Of a stretch of 64,000 nucleotides of DNA, positions 8,301 to 18,110 are shown piece after piece (the stretch's first letter is position 1; each line of letters starts with the position of its first letter). The position numbers were made by a program, and so were the translations under genes. The DNA comes from Streptomyces indicus. GTDB taxonomy: Bacteria > Actinomycetota > Actinomycetes > Streptomycetales > Streptomycetaceae. The DNA lies in NCBI RefSeq assembly GCF_900100315.1, contig NZ_FNFF01000002.1, forward strand, positions 124,001 to 188,000. Direction: 5' to 3'. Under the pieces are notes generated by a model, which saw nothing but the letters and a program-made list of their open reading frames with translations, was not told the origin of the DNA and searched no databases.

Positions 8301-9056
8301 TCAGCTCCGAGTGCCCTGGTCGCTCACGAGCGTGCCGATCTTCTCACCCTTGACGGCGCGGGCGATATTGCCCGCCGTCAGAAGCTCGAAGACGAGGATC
8401 GGCAGCTTGTTGTCCCGGCACAGGGTGATCGCGGTCATGTCGGCGACCTTGAGGTCACGCGTGATGACCTCGCCGTACTCCAGGGCGTCGAACTTGACCG
8501 CGTCGGGGTTCTTGTTGGGGTCGGAGTCGTAGACCCCGTCGACACCGTTTTTGCCCATCAGCATGGCCTCGGCGTCGATCTCGAGGGCGCGCTGGGCGGC
8601 GGTGGTGTCGGTGGAGAAGTACGGCATGCCCATACCGGCGCCGAAGATGACCACACGGCCCTTCTCCAGGTGGCGCACGGCGCGCAGCGGGATGTACGGC
8701 TCCGCGACCTGGCCCATGGTGATGGCGGTCTGGACGCGGGAGTCGATGCCTTCCTTCTCCAGGAAGTCCTGCAGGGCGAGGCAGTTCATGACCGTGCCGA
8801 GCATGCCCATGTAGTCCGAGCGGGCCCGGTCCATGCCGCGCTGCTGGAGCTCGGCGCCGCGGAAGAAGTTGCCGCCGCCGATGACGACGGCGATCTCGAA
8901 GCCGTCGCGCACGACCGCGGCGATCTCGCGGGCGATGGCGTGCACCACGTCGGGGTCGACGCCGAGGCCGCCGCCGCCGGCGAAGGCCTCGCCGGAGAGC
9001 TTCAGCAGAAAGCGGCCGGGCTTCTTGCCGTCACCGCTGTGGTCGGCATGGGACAT
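8301..9056 (-). CDS. pyrH: UMP kinase
   Basis: Phosphorylates UMP to UDP in pyrimidine nucleotide synthesis; a bacterial hexameric enzyme of the amino-acid-kinase fold. It has 251 residues with [13 protein letters not shown] at the nucleotide site, IGGGNFFRG for the phosphate loop, and the late motif [23 protein letters not shown] 9056 follows GGGAG by six bases; upstream codons to 9086 are not family-like. It is transcribed after tsf across a hairpin at 9093-9135. Confidence 0.97.
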   Translation of the reverse strand: MSHADHSGDGKKPGRFLLKLSGEAFAGGGGLGVDPDVVHAIAREIAAVVRDGFEIAVVIGGGNFFRGAELQQRGMDRARSDYMGMLGTVMNCLALQDFLEKEGIDSRVQTAITMGQVAEPYIPLRAVRHLEKGRVVIFGAGMGMPYFSTDTTAAQRALEIDAEAMLMGKNGVDGVYDSDPNKNPDAVKFDALEYGEVITRDLKVADMTAITLCRDNKLPILVFELLTAGNIARAVKGEKIGTLVSDQGTRS

Positions 9057-9092
9057 GGAGTTCTCCCTTGGAGCAGTGGTGCACATACGAGA

Positions 9093-9135
9093 AGGCCATT
9101 GCCGGGGATGGGATGTCCCTGCGCGGCAATGGCCT
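9093..9135. terminator. Hairpin between tsf and pyrH
   Basis: AGGCCATTGCC (9093-9103) pairs perfectly with GGCAATGGCCT (9125-9135). The 21-base loop contains a smaller GGGA/TCCC pairing. No T-run follows, so it probably attenuates or stabilises the tsf message rather than stopping all transcription. Confidence 0.6.
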
Positions 9136-9230
9136 CCTCGTCAGTTCTGCGGTCGTGCCGCCCGCCACGAGGCGCGGGCGGATGACTGCCGTCGACCCTA
9201 TCGGGGTCTACCGTCGGTCGCGGTACGGAC

Positions 9231-10067
9231 TCAGATGCCGACCTTGATGCGCGAGAAGCGCTTCAGGGTGACACCGGCCTCGGCCAGGACCTTCTCGACG
9301 GTCTTCTTGTTGTCCAGGGCGTACGGCTGGCCCAGGAGGGTGGCCTCCTTGAAGAAGCCGTTGACGCGACCCTCGACGATCTTCGGGAGCGCGGCCTCCG
9401 GCTTGCCCTCGGCGCGCGTGGTCTCCTCGGCGATACGACGCTCGGACTCGACGACCTCGGCCGGCACGTCCTCCTTGGTGAGGTACTTCGGCGCGAAGGC
9501 GGCGATGTGCTGCGCGATGCCCTTGGCGGTGTCGGCGTCGGCCTTGTCCAGCTCGACCAGAACACCGATCTGCGGGGGCAGGTCGGGCATGGTGCGGTGC
9601 ATGTACGCGTAGACGAAACCGTCGTTGTACTGCGCGAAGCGGTCCAGGACGATCTTCTCGCCGAGGTTGGCGTTGGCCTCGTCCACGAACGCCTGGACGG
9701 TCTTGCCGGCCTCGATCTCGGAGGCAAGCAGGGCCTCGAGGTCCGCCGGGGAGGTCTTGGCGACGTGCTCGGCGATCTGGTTGGCGACGGCCTGGAACTT
9801 CTCGCCCTTGGCGACGAAGTCCGTCTCGCACTTCAGCTCGACCAGGACACCGGAGGTGTTGTCGTCGGCGATGAGGGAGACCACGGCACCGTTCTCGGCG
9901 GAGCGGCCCTCGCGCTTGGCGACGCCCTTCTGGCCCTTGATACGGAGCGCCTCGACGGCCTTGTCGACGTTGCCCTCGGCCTCGTCGAGCGCCTTCTTGC
10001 AGTCCATCATGCCGGCGCCGGTGAGCTCGCGGAGCTTCTTGACGTCGGCGGCGGTGTAGTTCGCCAT
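9231..10067 (-). CDS. tsf: Elongation factor Ts
   Basis: Guanine-nucleotide exchange factor for EF-Tu. It has 278 residues. The N-terminal UBA-like domain has the diagnostic [16 protein letters not shown], followed by [12 protein letters not shown] and the dimerisation/core domain; the C-terminus ends [16 protein letters not shown] 10067 is the first Met of [13 protein letters not shown]. It is downstream of rpsB with a terminator-like hairpin between them, the standard arrangement that lowers tsf relative to rpsB output. Confidence 0.98.
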   Translation of the reverse strand: MANYTAADVKKLRELTGAGMMDCKKALDEAEGNVDKAVEALRIKGQKGVAKREGRSAENGAVVSLIADDNTSGVLVELKCETDFVAKGEKFQAVANQIAEHVAKTSPADLEALLASEIEAGKTVQAFVDEANANLGEKIVLDRFAQYNDGFVYAYMHRTMPDLPPQIGVLVELDKADADTAKGIAQHIAAFAPKYLTKEDVPAEVVESERRIAEETTRAEGKPEAALPKIVEGRVNGFFKEATLLGQPYALDNKKTVEKVLAEAGVTLKRFSRIKVGI

Positions 10068-10153
10068 GATTCAGTGAATCTTTCTCGAAGTCTTTGGACG
10101 GGGTCCGCGCCGGCGTGCGCGCGGCGGGCGGATCCCCGAAGGGCTACGGGTGA

Positions 10154-10181
10154 ACGGCGGGGGCCGGGCAGCCCCCGCCGT
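10154..10181 (-). terminator. GC-rich hairpin between rpsB and tsf
   Basis: ACGGCGGGGGC, loop CGGGCA, GCCCCCGCCGT. A strong stem directly after the rpsB stop, likely a partial terminator within the rpsB-tsf transcript. Confidence 0.7.
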
Positions 10182-10210
10182 CACTTACCGAACCTGGGAC
10201 CCGGGAAGGG

Positions 10211-11068
10211 TCAGGCCTGCTCGGCCTCGGCGGCCGGAGCCTCGGCCGCGGGGGCCTCGGCGGCGGGCGCCTCAGCGGCGGCGGGGGCCTCGTCGGCCTT
10301 CTTCTCGCCCTCGAGGAGGTCGCGCTCCCAGGCGGCCAGCGGCTCGCCCTCGGCCTTGTCACCCTTGCCGGCAGCGCCGGAGCGGGCGATGAGGCCCTCG
10401 GCGACGGCGTCGGCGATGACGCGGGTCAGCAGCGTGACGGAGCGGATCGCGTCGTCGTTGCCGGGGATCTTGTAGTCGACCTCGTCGGGGTCGCAGTTGG
10501 TGTCGAGGATCGCGACGACCGGGATGTTCAGCTTGCGAGCCTCACCGACGGCGATGTGCTCCTTCTTGGTGTCCACGATCCAGACGGCGCTGGGCACCTT
10601 CTGCATCTCGCGGATACCACCGAGGGTCTTCTCGAGCTTGGCCTTCTCGCGCGAGAGGACCAGGAGCTCCTTCTTGGTCAGACCCGAGGCGGCGACGTCG
10701 TCGAAGTCGATCTGCTCGAGCTCCTTGAGGCGCTGCAGACGCTTGTAGACGGTCGAGAAGTTGGTGAGCATGCCGCCCAGCCAGCGCTGGTTGACGTAGG
10801 GCATGCCGACGCGGGTGGCCTGCTCGGCGATGGCCTCCTGCGCCTGCTTCTTCGTGCCGACGAACATGACCGTGCCGCCGTGGGCGACGGTCTCCTTGAC
10901 GAACTCGTAGGCGCGGTCGATGTACGACAGCGACTGGAGCAGGTCGATGATGTAGATGCCGTTGCGCTCGGTGAAGATGAAGCGCTTCATCTTCGGGTTC
11001 CAACGGCGGGTCTGGTGACCGAAGTGGACGCCGCTCTCCAGCAGCTCCCGCATCGTGACGACGGCCAT
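10211..11068 (-). CDS. rpsB: 30S ribosomal protein S2
   Basis: Small-subunit protein needed for S1 recruitment and translation initiation. It has 285 residues: core motifs [48 protein letters not shown] and [12 protein letters not shown]-terminal tail of repeating EAPAA units of the type common in streptomycetes follows. ATG 11068 is preceded by AAGGAG. The first gene of the rpsB-tsf-pyrH-frr-cdsA run. Confidence 0.98.
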   Translation of the reverse strand: MAVVTMRELLESGVHFGHQTRRWNPKMKRFIFTERNGIYIIDLLQSLSYIDRAYEFVKETVAHGGTVMFVGTKKQAQEAIAEQATRVGMPYVNQRWLGGMLTNFSTVYKRLQRLKELEQIDFDDVAASGLTKKELLVLSREKAKLEKTLGGIREMQKVPSAVWIVDTKKEHIAVGEARKLNIPVVAILDTNCDPDEVDYKIPGNDDAIRSVTLLTRVIADAVAEGLIARSGAAGKGDKAEGEPLAAWERDLLEGEKKADEAPAAAEAPAAEAPAAEAPAAEAEQA

Positions 11069-11269
11069 GGCCGTACTCCTTGTGTTTTCTCGGTTATGTG
11101 CCTGACGCCCGCGCGCGCCCATGCCGCGTACCTGTGGAGTACGGGGACCGATGGGACGCTGACTCCGACGGCTCACTGGGAGCACGGTGTCGGGGCGTGC
11201 GAAGTCGACCCGGTGACCCGGATCGCCACAAGAAGTGTACGGGACCCGGAAGGCACCGGGTGACGCCGC

Positions 11270-11296
11270 TGTCCACAACCGGCCGGTTATCCACAG
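11270..11296. promoter_or_regulatory. Pair of DnaA-box-like sites upstream of rpsB
   Basis: TGTCCACA (11270-11277) and a perfect TTATCCACA (11287-11295) lie in the same orientation around the palindrome AACCGGCCGGTT (11277-11288). A copy of the 22-base core with one mismatch, on the opposite strand, lies at 17661-17682. The sequence match to DnaA boxes is direct; binding is inferred. Confidence 0.5.
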
Positions 11297-11346
11297 TTCA
11301 CGGCCAAGATCCGCTTGATTTCGCGGGTTCTGGGACGGTGCCGCCC

Positions 11347-13368
11347 ATGGACGAGAACCGAATCCGGCGCCCGGCCCGGGGGCCGCGAAGGCCCGGCGGA
11401 CGGCGTGCGCTCCGCCTGGCCGCGGTGCGGGTGGTACTGGCGGTGGCGGTGCCGGCGGTGGCGGTGCCGGCGGTGGCGGTGGTGCTCGCGGTCCTTGCGG
11501 CGGTGCTGCCGCTCGCGGGGACGGCGACGGCGACGGCCCGAGCGGCGCCGCAATCAGCCCCGCCCCAGCTCCGGGCCCCGGCACTGCCCCAAGTCCCGGC
11601 ACTGGTCCGAGCCCGGGTCCCGGACCCGATCCCGGCCGCGGACCCCGGCCCGGCCGCGGAAGGCGATCGCGCCTGGCCCGTCGGCGACCGCCCGGCGGTC
11701 CTGCGCGCCTGGGATCCGCCCGCGACCCGCTATGGGGCCGGGCACCGAGGAGTCGACCTCGCCGCCGCCCCCGGCACCGAGGTCCGCGCTGCGGCCGCCG
11801 GGACGGTCTCCTTCGCCGGCCGCGTCGCGGGCCGGGGTGTGGTGTCCGTCGAACTGAGCGGCACGGGCTCGCCTCCCCTGCGTACGACCTTCGAGCCGGT
11901 ACGGGCACTCGTGGACGAAGGCGACGAGGTGACGGCGGGCCAGGTGGTCGGCGTCCTGGAATCCGGCCCGTTCCACTGCACCGCCGCCTGCCTTCACTGG
12001 GGCCTGCTGCGCGGGGAGACCTACCTCGACCCGCTCGGCCTGCTGCCCCCGTGGATGCTGAGGCGAGGGCCGTCCCGCCTGCTCCCGGTCATCGGCATCC
12101 CGGAGCCCGAGTCGGCAGCCACCCCGCCACCGCCCGCCGGCCTCACGACGGCCGGCTCAGCGGAGGCAGTGCAGGGCGCGGTGCTGGCGCTTGTCGCCGG
12201 ACTCGCTCATCGTCGGCTGATGCAGCCCAATTCAGCCCTGCGGCGTTTGAGCAGATCCGACCGAAGGTCGGATGCAGGGGACCGGGGGCGAAGCCCCCGG
12301 TCCCGGGAAGGGGCGGGGCGGGGAGAAAGCCCGCCGCAGGCGCCCACGCCCTCAGCCGCAAACCCCCCGCAAAGCCATCCCCACCGCAGCCTCCGTGATC
12401 GCCGACGGATCCTCGGGCGCCCCCAGCTCGATCCGCCGCACCGCCGCATCCACCACACCCTGGAGCAGCATCGCCGCCATCCGGGGCTGCTCGTGCCCGA
12501 GCGCGTCGAGCGCCTCGACGATCATCGCGACGAGCCCGCCGTGCGCGGCCCGGATCTTCTCCCGGGCGCCCGCGTCCAGCTCGCTGCTGGAAATCGCCAC
12601 CACGGCCCGGTGCCGCTGGTCCCCGACCAGCGCGAGCTGGGAGCGCACATACGCCTCGACCTTGCCCTCGGGCGTGGGCGCGGCTTCCATCGCGGACTCG
12701 ACCTCGGCCGCCCACACCGGGAAGTCGACCTCGCACAGCTCCTCGACCACGGCTGCACGGGAGCGGAAGTACTCGTAGACCGACGACCTGGCGAGGCCCG
12801 TCCGCTCCGCGAGCGCGGGGAAGGTCAGGGCCTCCGTCCCGCCCTCGGACAGCAGAGAACGCGCGGCGTCGAGAAGAGCGCCGCGCTGCATCGTCCGGTG
12901 CTCGGCCACGGAGGCCGCTCGAATCCTTGGCACGGCTCCACTTTACGGAGCCGGACCGCCGTCTGGGGAGCGCACACGTCCCCCGCACGCCCTCACCGCA
13001 CCCGTGAGCGCCACACGCTCCGAGCACGGAACGGCGGCGGCCGGCCACCACCGCACGCCCGAGCACGATCGACCGGCCACCGCGGCGCAGTGCGGCCGCA
13101 GACCGGCCGGAAACCACCCCGGACCTGGCGCAGACCCACCAAGCAGCACCCCGGATCCGGCGAAGACCGGCCGCGCAGCACCCGCGCCGCCCGGCGCAGA
13201 CCAACCACGCGCCACCCGACCCCGACCGGCCAGGCAGGACCGATTCAGCGTCCGAAGCTCGCCAGCTTCGCGCGTAGCTGGAGCACCGACTTCGTGTGGA
13301 TCTGGCTGACCCGGCTCTCCGTCACACCGAGCACATTGCCGATCTCCGCCAGCGTCAGCCCTTCGTAG
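11347..13368 (+). CDS. M23-family peptidase-like secreted protein; frame lacks a proper stop
   Basis: ATG 11347 opens a protein with a basic, Arg-rich N-terminus and a long Ala/Val hydrophobic signal segment. An Ala/Pro linker and an M23-like domain at about residues 125-230 ([49 protein letters not shown]) follow. The HxxxD metal pair is present (H133, D137); the later HxH site reads CLH, so catalysis is doubtful. Homologous sequence appears to end soon after the domain (about 12170). No in-frame stop occurs before 13368, so the frame runs through a repeat element, antisense through tetR and into whiG. Everything past about 12230 looks non-coding. The role is probably binding or remodelling of the cell wall. 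Confidence 0.5.
   Translation: MDENRIRRPARGPRRPGGRRALRLAAVRVVLAVAVPAVAVPAVAVVLAVLAAVLPLAGTATATARAAPQSAPPQLRAPALPQVPALVRARVPDPIPAADPGPAAEGDRAWPVGDRPAVLRAWDPPATRYGAGHRGVDLAAAPGTEVRAAAAGTVSFAGRVAGRGVVSVELSGTGSPPLRTTFEPVRALVDEGDEVTAGQVVGVLESGPFHCTAACLHWGLLRGETYLDPLGLLPPWMLRRGPSRLLPVIGIPEPESAATPPPPAGLTTAGSAEAVQGAVLALVAGLAHRRLMQPNSALRRLSRSDRRSDAGDRGRSPRSREGAGRGESPPQAPTPSAANPPQSHPHRSLRDRRRILGRPQLDPPHRRIHHTLEQHRRHPGLLVPERVERLDDHRDEPAVRGPDLLPGARVQLAAGNRHHGPVPLVPDQRELGAHIRLDLALGRGRGFHRGLDLGRPHREVDLAQLLDHGCTGAEVLVDRRPGEARPLRERGEGQGLRPALGQQRTRGVEKSAALHRPVLGHGGRSNPWHGSTLRSRTAVWGAHTSPARPHRTRERHTLRARNGGGRPPPHARARSTGHRGAVRPQTGRKPPRTWRRPTKQHPGSGEDRPRSTRAARRRPTTRHPTPTGQAGPIQRPKLASFARSWSTDFVWIWLTRLSVTPSTLPISASVSPS
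12231..12347. repeat. Dispersed intergenic repeat, copy 1
   Basis: A near-identical copy of the element at 40881-40998. It contains the hairpin ATCCGACC-GAA-GGTCGGAT, a second GC-rich stem (CCGGGGGC/GCCCCCGG) and ends CCGCCGCAGGCGCCCAC. It begins with TGCGGCGTTTGAGCAG. It lies five bases beyond the tetR stop and inside the open frame of the M23-like gene, where it probably serves as terminator. Confidence 0.85.
12352..12933 (-). CDS. TetR/AcrR-family transcriptional regulator
   Basis: 193-residue dimeric repressor type. The helix-turn-helix lies at about residues 17-62: [38 protein letters not shown]. The C-terminal ligand domain is unassigned. The start [15 protein letters not shown] at ATG 12933 gives a normal family length. 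It is convergent with the M23-like gene and is followed by the dispersed repeat. Target and ligand are unknown; it lies in the usual streptomycete interval between whiG and rpsB. Confidence 0.9.
   Translation of the reverse strand: MPRIRAASVAEHRTMQRGALLDAARSLLSEGGTEALTFPALAERTGLARSSVYEYFRSRAAVVEELCEVDFPVWAAEVESAMEAAPTPEGKVEAYVRSQLALVGDQRHRAVVAISSSELDAGAREKIRAAHGGLVAMIVEALDALGHEQPRMAAMLLQGVVDAAVRRIELGAPEDPSAITEAAVGMALRGVCG
12934..13244. other. 311-base gap between tetR and whiG
   Basis: Very GC-rich, with no gene-like frame, hairpin with T-run or promoter that can be defended. The over-run of the M23-like frame crosses it, which I take as chance openness. Confidence 0.5.
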
Positions 13369-14117
13369 TAGTAGAGCGTCACGACGGTCTTCTCACGGTC
13401 GGGCAGGGTGTTGATCGCCCGGGCGAGCAGCCGCCTCAGCTCGCGGTCCTCGGCGACCTCCACCGGATTGTCGGCCGCGGTGTCCTCGAGGGTGTCCATC
13501 AGGCTCAAGCGGTCGCCCTCGCCGCCGACGTGGAGCAATTCCTCCAGCGCGACAACGTTCGCGAGCGACAACTGGCTGAACACCGCGTGCAGTTCCTCCA
13601 CGGCGATGCCCATCTCGGCCGCCACCTCGGCCTCCGATGGCGTGCGCCGCAGCTGCGCCTCCAGCGTGGCGTAGGCGCGCTCGACGTTGCGCGCCTTCTG
13701 CCGCACCGAGCGCGGAATCCAGTCCAGGGCGCGCAGTTCGTCGATCATCGCGCCACGGATCCGCGTGATCGCGTACGTCTCGAACTTGATCTCGCGCTCG
13801 ATGTCGAACTTTTCGATCGCGTCGATCAGACCGAACACTCCGGAGGACACGAAGTCCGCCTGCTCCACATTGGGCGGCAGCCCGACACTCACCCGGCCCG
13901 CCACGTACTTGACCAACGGCGAGTAATGCAGGATCAGCTGCTCGCGCAGCCTTTCGTCACCCGTTGTCTTGTACGACCGCCACAGCTCGTCGAGCGACGC
14001 GGGTGCGGGTGGCCGCACCTTGCCCTCGTCGAGCGACGAGGGGGCGGCAGACCGCGCGCCGCCGCGGGCGGCTGGGGGAACTGCCGCGCGGTCGGACCCG
14101 GAGGTGTGCTGGGGCAT
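13245..14117 (-). CDS. whiG: RNA polymerase sigma factor WhiG
   Basis: Sporulation sigma factor of the FliA class that commits aerial hyphae to spore formation. It has 290 residues: region 2 motifs [50 protein letters not shown]; region 3 [17 protein letters not shown]; region 4 [35 protein letters not shown]. The N-terminal 40 residues are a variable Ala/Pro-rich leader; ATG 14117 is the first Met. It follows dprA on the same strand after a 239-base gap, as in other streptomycetes. Known streptomycete WhiG is held inactive by the anti-sigma RsiG with c-di-GMP. Confidence 0.96.
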   Translation of the reverse strand: MPQHTSGSDRAAVPPAARGGARSAAPSSLDEGKVRPPAPASLDELWRSYKTTGDERLREQLILHYSPLVKYVAGRVSVGLPPNVEQADFVSSGVFGLIDAIEKFDIEREIKFETYAITRIRGAMIDELRALDWIPRSVRQKARNVERAYATLEAQLRRTPSEAEVAAEMGIAVEELHAVFSQLSLANVVALEELLHVGGEGDRLSLMDTLEDTAADNPVEVAEDRELRRLLARAINTLPDREKTVVTLYYYEGLTLAEIGNVLGVTESRVSQIHTKSVLQLRAKLASFGR

Positions 14118-14356
14118 TCGTCGCCTTGTGCCGTTCTGTGGAACCGTGAAATGAAGCCGAGTTGGCCTTGTCGGAGTCGGAAGCCTTGTGAGCGTAGCGT
14201 GACTGGAGTGTCGCAGTGTGCGAAGGGCAGGGGATCACCCTTGCTCGTATGGGCTCGAATACGCGTCGCCCGCTGACGGCCCGACCACCGCGGACGAGCG
14301 CACCAGGGCCCCGGATCCCGGAAACCGCAAAGGTCACGGCCGGTCCACCGGACGGC

Positions 14357-15607
14357 TCAACCGATCGATCCGGACCCCCTTTCCCGCCGTACGGAAGAAT
14401 CCGGCGCCTGGCGTGTCAACTGCCAGCCGTCGCCGTGTCGTTCGACGAACCCCAGTGACTGCAGCTCGTACAGCCTGCCGACCGCCTCGTCGGCGCCCGT
14501 CTGCGCCTCGCGGGCGATGCTCCGCGCCGTGGCGGCGCCGCGCGCGGGCAGCGCCTCCAGGATTCGGGCGGCGGGCGGCGCCAACAGGTCCCTGGGGACG
14601 ACCGGACCACGCCGCTCCGGCGCGAGCTCACCCATCTCCCCGACGAGTTCGACCACGTCGGCGGCGTCCGTGACCAGGTCGCCCTCGCCACGCAGCAGTT
14701 GATGCACCCCCGCCGAGAGCCCGCTGGTCGCCGCGCCCGGCACCCCCATCACATGCCGACCGAGCCGCTGGGCGCGCCGCACCGTCACCAGAGCCCCGCT
14801 GCGCAGTGCTGCCTCGACGGCGACCGTGCCTCTGGTCAACGCGGCGATGACGCGGTTGCGCTGGATGAACCGGTAGCGCGTGGGATGCGCACCTGGCGGC
14901 AACTCGCTCACCAGGAGCCCCTGTTCGGCGATCCGCGCGAACAGCCGCTTGTGGCCCGAGGGATACACGTGGTCCACCCCGCTGGCGAGCACCGCGACCG
15001 TGGCCCCGCCCGCGCAGAGTGCCCCGCGGTGGGCGGCGCCGTCGATGCCGTACGCGCCGCCGGACACCACGACCCAGCCCCGCTCGGCCAGCCCCGCGCC
15101 GAGTGTCTGGGCCATGTGCGCCCCGTAGGCCGTGCAGGCGCGCGAGCCGACGATCGCCACGGACCGCAGGGCCCATATCCGCAAGGAAGGCTGCCCCTTC
15201 ACCCACAGACCGATGGGCCGCGCGTCCCCCAAGTCGTCCAGCTGGAGCGGCCATTCGGCATCGCCGGGGATCACGAACCGCGCCCCGAAGGCCGCCGCAG
15301 CCTCCAGATCCCGCTCCGGCCGCGCTGCCCGTATCCGCTCCCCGAGGCCGACGAGCCGCCCCGGCTTCACGCCGCCGAGCGTCTCGTCCCCGGCTGCGAT
15401 CCGCTCGACGGTCTCGCGCACCCCGTACGTCCGCAGCCACCGGCCGGCGCTCTCGTCCCCGGGCTCGAACGTCCGGGCCAGCAGCATCCGGTCAAGCCGC
15501 TCGCCGCTGGCGACCGCCCCGCCGGGCCCGGGCTGCTCAAGGCCGAGATCCGCGCCGCCCGTGCCATCCGCATGGTCCGCGCCCTCCACGCCGTCCGCAC
15601 CAGTCAT
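14357..15607 (-). CDS. dprA: DNA-processing protein DprA
   Basis: Single-stranded DNA-binding RecA loader in transformation; its role in non-competent actinomycetes is unclear. It has 416 residues. An N-terminal SAM-like helical region is followed by the Rossmann-like DprA domain (SVAIVGSRACTAYG, VVVSGGAYGIDGAAHRGAL, VAVLASGVDHVYPSGHKRLF, RYRFIQRNRVIAALTRGTVAVEA). A C-terminal winged-helix-like region follows. ATG 15607 overlaps the comM stop by four bases (ATGA), so it is the third gene of a YraN-comM-dprA operon. Confidence 0.95.
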   Translation of the reverse strand: MTGADGVEGADHADGTGGADLGLEQPGPGGAVASGERLDRMLLARTFEPGDESAGRWLRTYGVRETVERIAAGDETLGGVKPGRLVGLGERIRAARPERDLEAAAAFGARFVIPGDAEWPLQLDDLGDARPIGLWVKGQPSLRIWALRSVAIVGSRACTAYGAHMAQTLGAGLAERGWVVVSGGAYGIDGAAHRGALCAGGATVAVLASGVDHVYPSGHKRLFARIAEQGLLVSELPPGAHPTRYRFIQRNRVIAALTRGTVAVEAALRSGALVTVRRAQRLGRHVMGVPGAATSGLSAGVHQLLRGEGDLVTDAADVVELVGEMGELAPERRGPVVPRDLLAPPAARILEALPARGAATARSIAREAQTGADEAVGRLYELQSLGFVERHGDGWQLTRQAPDSSVRRERGSGSIG

Positions 15608-17223
15608 ACGCCCGCCCCGATCACCATCGGCACCCCGCGCGAGATCCCGGTCCGCAGTTGCAGCGCCAGGTCGACGTCGGTGTGGTCGGGCCGCGCGTGG
15701 CCGGCCAGGTCGGCGATCGTCCAGGCGACGCGCAGCACGCGGTCGAGGCCGCGTGCGGTGAGCAGGCCGTGTTCGAGGTCGCGCTCCGCGCCGTCCAGCG
15801 CCCCGGGTGCCGCGCGCCAGCGGGTGCGCAACTCGTGCCCGGGCACCTCCGCGTTGGTGCGCCAGGGCGTCCCCTCGAGCCGGGCCAGAGTCCGCTCGCG
15901 CGCGGCCCGCACGCGGTCCGCGACCACCGCTGTGGACTCCCCTCCCCCGCGCTGCCCGACGAGCTCCGTGCGGGTCACACGGTCCACCTCGACCTTGATG
16001 TCCACGCGGTCGAGCAGCGGCCCGGACAGACGCGCCTGATACCGGCGGACCATGGCGGGCAGGCAGTCGCACCCGTCCCCCAGGAGCGTGAACTGGCCGC
16101 ACGGACAAGGGTTCGCGGCCAGCACCATCTGGAACCGCGCCGGCAGCCGCACCACCCCCGCCGCCCTGGCCACGATCACATGCCCGGATTCCAGAGGCTG
16201 CCGCAGCGAGTCCAGCGCCCTCGGGCTGAACTCCGGCGCCTCGTCCATGAACAGCACGCCACGATGGGCCAGCGAGACGGCCCCCGGCCTGGGCAGCCCG
16301 TTGCCACCGCCGATCAGGGACTGCATCGTCGCCGAGTGGTGGGGTGCGCAGTACGGCGGCATGTCGACCAGCCCCCGTCCTGGAGGCAGCATGCCCGCCA
16401 CCGAGTGCACAGCCGTCACCTCCAAGGCGTCCGCCCTGGTCAGCGGCGGCATGATCGCCGGCAGGCGCTCGGCCAGCATGGTTTTGCCCGCTCCGGGCGG
16501 CCCGGACAGGAAGAGGTGGTGTCCGCCTGCCGCCGCCACTTCGATCGCCGTACGCGCAGACAACTGGCCCACCACGTCCGCCAGATCGAGCGGCCGCTCG
16601 TGCTCCCCGACGCCCGAGAGCCCGGTGCCCACTCCCGCGCCCGGCACATGCAGTCCCGCGAGCGAGGCGTCGGGACGGCCGGTGTCGTCGGGCTCCTCGT
16701 GCGGCACCGGCTCGTCGTTGAGCACCGCGATGACCTGCGCGAGCGTCCGTACGCCGAGCACCGAGATGCCGGGCACCAGCTTCGCCTCCGCTGCCGTGAC
16801 CTCGGGCACCACCACCTTCTTGAACCCGGCGTCCGCGGCGGCGAGGACGGCGGGCAGGACACCCGGCACGGGTCGCACCCGCCCGTCGAGCCCCAGCTCG
16901 CCGATCATCACGACATCGGCGAGCTCACGCGGATCGATCCGCTCTGCCGCGCCCAGTACCGCACAGGCGACGGCCAGATCGAATCCGCTGCCCGCCTTGG
17001 GCACAGCGGCAGGGCTGAGGCCCACGGTCAGTTTCTTCTGCGGCCAGTCCGCCCCCGAGTTGACCACGGCGGACCGGACCCGGTCCCGGCTCTCGGTGAG
17101 GCTCTTGTCGGGCAGGCCCACCAGCGTGAAGGCCGCGACCCCGGGCTCCAGGTCGGCCTGCACCTCCACGACGACGCCTTCGACGCCGACGAGGGTCACC
17201 GCACACGTCCGCGCAAAGGCCAT
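15604..17223 (-). CDS. comM: YifB/ComM-family magnesium-chelatase-like AAA ATPase
   Basis: Hexameric helicase-like ATPase; ComM promotes branch migration during integration of transformed DNA. It has 539 residues. The N-terminal Lon-like domain (LVGLPDKSLTESRDRVRSAV, KKLTVGLSPAAVPKAGSGFD) precedes the AAA core with Walker A GPPGAGKTMLAERLP and the MDEAPEFSPRALDSLRQPLE segment. A C-terminal Mg-chelatase-like helical domain follows. The start is ATG 17223, which overlaps the upstream stop as TGATG; a GTG one codon earlier is less likely. Confidence 0.95.
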   Translation of the reverse strand: MAFARTCAVTLVGVEGVVVEVQADLEPGVAAFTLVGLPDKSLTESRDRVRSAVVNSGADWPQKKLTVGLSPAAVPKAGSGFDLAVACAVLGAAERIDPRELADVVMIGELGLDGRVRPVPGVLPAVLAAADAGFKKVVVPEVTAAEAKLVPGISVLGVRTLAQVIAVLNDEPVPHEEPDDTGRPDASLAGLHVPGAGVGTGLSGVGEHERPLDLADVVGQLSARTAIEVAAAGGHHLFLSGPPGAGKTMLAERLPAIMPPLTRADALEVTAVHSVAGMLPPGRGLVDMPPYCAPHHSATMQSLIGGGNGLPRPGAVSLAHRGVLFMDEAPEFSPRALDSLRQPLESGHVIVARAAGVVRLPARFQMVLAANPCPCGQFTLLGDGCDCLPAMVRRYQARLSGPLLDRVDIKVEVDRVTRTELVGQRGGGESTAVVADRVRAARERTLARLEGTPWRTNAEVPGHELRTRWRAAPGALDGAERDLEHGLLTARGLDRVLRVAWTIADLAGHARPDHTDVDLALQLRTGISRGVPMVIGAGV

Positions 17224-17603
17224 CACGCCACCCCCCGCACGTGCTCGACCACAGGAGCGCCGCGCGGCGGCAGCACCACGCCCACCAGGTCGATCCGCAC
17301 ACCGCCCGGCGGAGGTCCGCCGTGCAGCCGCGTCCAGCGCTCGGCCAGGGCGCGCAGCCGCTCCACCTTGGCCGGTGTGATCGCCTCCATGGGGTGCTGG
17401 AAGGGCCCGGGTCCGCCCGGTGGCCCCGCTCTTCGGGTCTTGACCTCGCAGACGACCAGCGCGTCACGGTCCATGGCGACGATGTCGATCTCGCCGCCGC
17501 GTCCCGCCCGCCAGTTGCGCGCCAGAATGTTCAGACCGGCGTCGGTCAGCCGGCGGGCCGCCAGGTTCTCCCCGTACTTGCCCAGTGCACTGCGTGCGCT
17601 CAT
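17223..17603 (-). CDS. YraN/UPF0102-family nuclease-fold protein
   Basis: 126-residue Holliday-junction-resolvase-like fold protein of unproven function. Family core: [48 protein letters not shown], with the E..(D/E)..EVK arrangement of PD-(D/E)XK-type enzymes. ATG 17603 follows GGAGGTGATG. It is the first gene of a tightly coupled operon with comM and dprA, which hints at a DNA-processing role. Confidence 0.93.
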   Translation of the reverse strand: MSARSALGKYGENLAARRLTDAGLNILARNWRAGRGGEIDIVAMDRDALVVCEVKTRRAGPPGGPGPFQHPMEAITPAKVERLRALAERWTRLHGGPPPGGVRIDLVGVVLPPRGAPVVEHVRGVA

Positions 17604-17660
17604 GGCACATCACCTCCGGCCTCGAAGGTGACGCAGTCCCGCCCAAGTTGTTGATCTTGG

Positions 17661-17682
17661 TGGATAACCGGCGGGTTGTGGA
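17661..17682. promoter_or_regulatory. Second DnaA-box-like pair upstream of the yraN-comM-dprA operon
   Basis: Read on the minus strand it contains TTTTCCACA and TTATCCAC around ACCCGCCGGT. The core matches the site at 11272-11293 over 22 bases with one mismatch. It is 58 bases before the yraN start codon. Confidence 0.45.
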
Positions 17683-17711
17683 AAACCCCCTCACCCGTAC
17701 CGGTGAGGGGG
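17680..17711 (-). terminator. Rho-independent terminator after the DUF2469 gene
   Basis: On the minus strand CCCCCTCACC and GGTGAGGGGG form a perfect 10-bp stem with a six-base loop, followed by TTTTCC. It ends the sipZ-Nudix-DUF2469 unit before the yraN operon. A weaker related stem, CTCACC/GGTGAG, lies at 17717-17733. Confidence 0.88.
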
Positions 17712-17746
17712 TCGCGCTCACCGTACCGGTGAGGTGCTAGAGCGGA

Positions 17747-18055
17747 TCAGCTGCTCGGCAGCTCCAGATCGCTCTTGTTGAGCTCCTCGATGTTCACGTC
17801 CTTGAACGTGAGCACGCGCACCTGCTTGACGAACCGGGCCGGCCGGTACATGTCCCAGACCCAGGCGTCCGCCATGGAGACCTCGAAGAAGACCTCGCCC
17901 TGGACCGAGTGCACCTGCATCTCGTAGTCGTTGGTGAGGTAGAAGCGCCGCTCGGTCTCGATCACGTATTTGAACAGACCGACGACATCGCGGTACTCCC
18001 GGTAGAGCTTCAGCTCCATCTCGGTCTCGTACTTCTCGAGGTCCTCGGCGCTCAT
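17747..18055 (-). CDS. DUF2469 family protein
   Basis: 102-residue conserved actinobacterial protein of unknown function. It begins MSAEDLEKYETEMELKLYREYRD (ATG 18055 after AAGGGGAAC). The core FKYVIETERRFYLTNDYEM and EVFFEVSMADAWVWDMYRPARF is rich in aromatic and acidic residues. It appears soluble with no signal sequence. It sits downstream of the Nudix gene and is closed by a strong terminator. Confidence 0.9.
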   Translation of the reverse strand: MSAEDLEKYETEMELKLYREYRDVVGLFKYVIETERRFYLTNDYEMQVHSVQGEVFFEVSMADAWVWDMYRPARFVKQVRVLTFKDVNIEELNKSDLELPSS

Positions 18056-18110
18056 GGCATGTTCCCCTTCAGCCGTGCGTCCCCCTATTGTGCGCCAGCC
18101 CCGCCCACCT

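Noticed and set aside
12934..13244. Possible small gene between tetR and whiG
   Set aside because: Frames here lack start/ribosome-site support and read as Ala/Arg/Pro low-complexity sequence.
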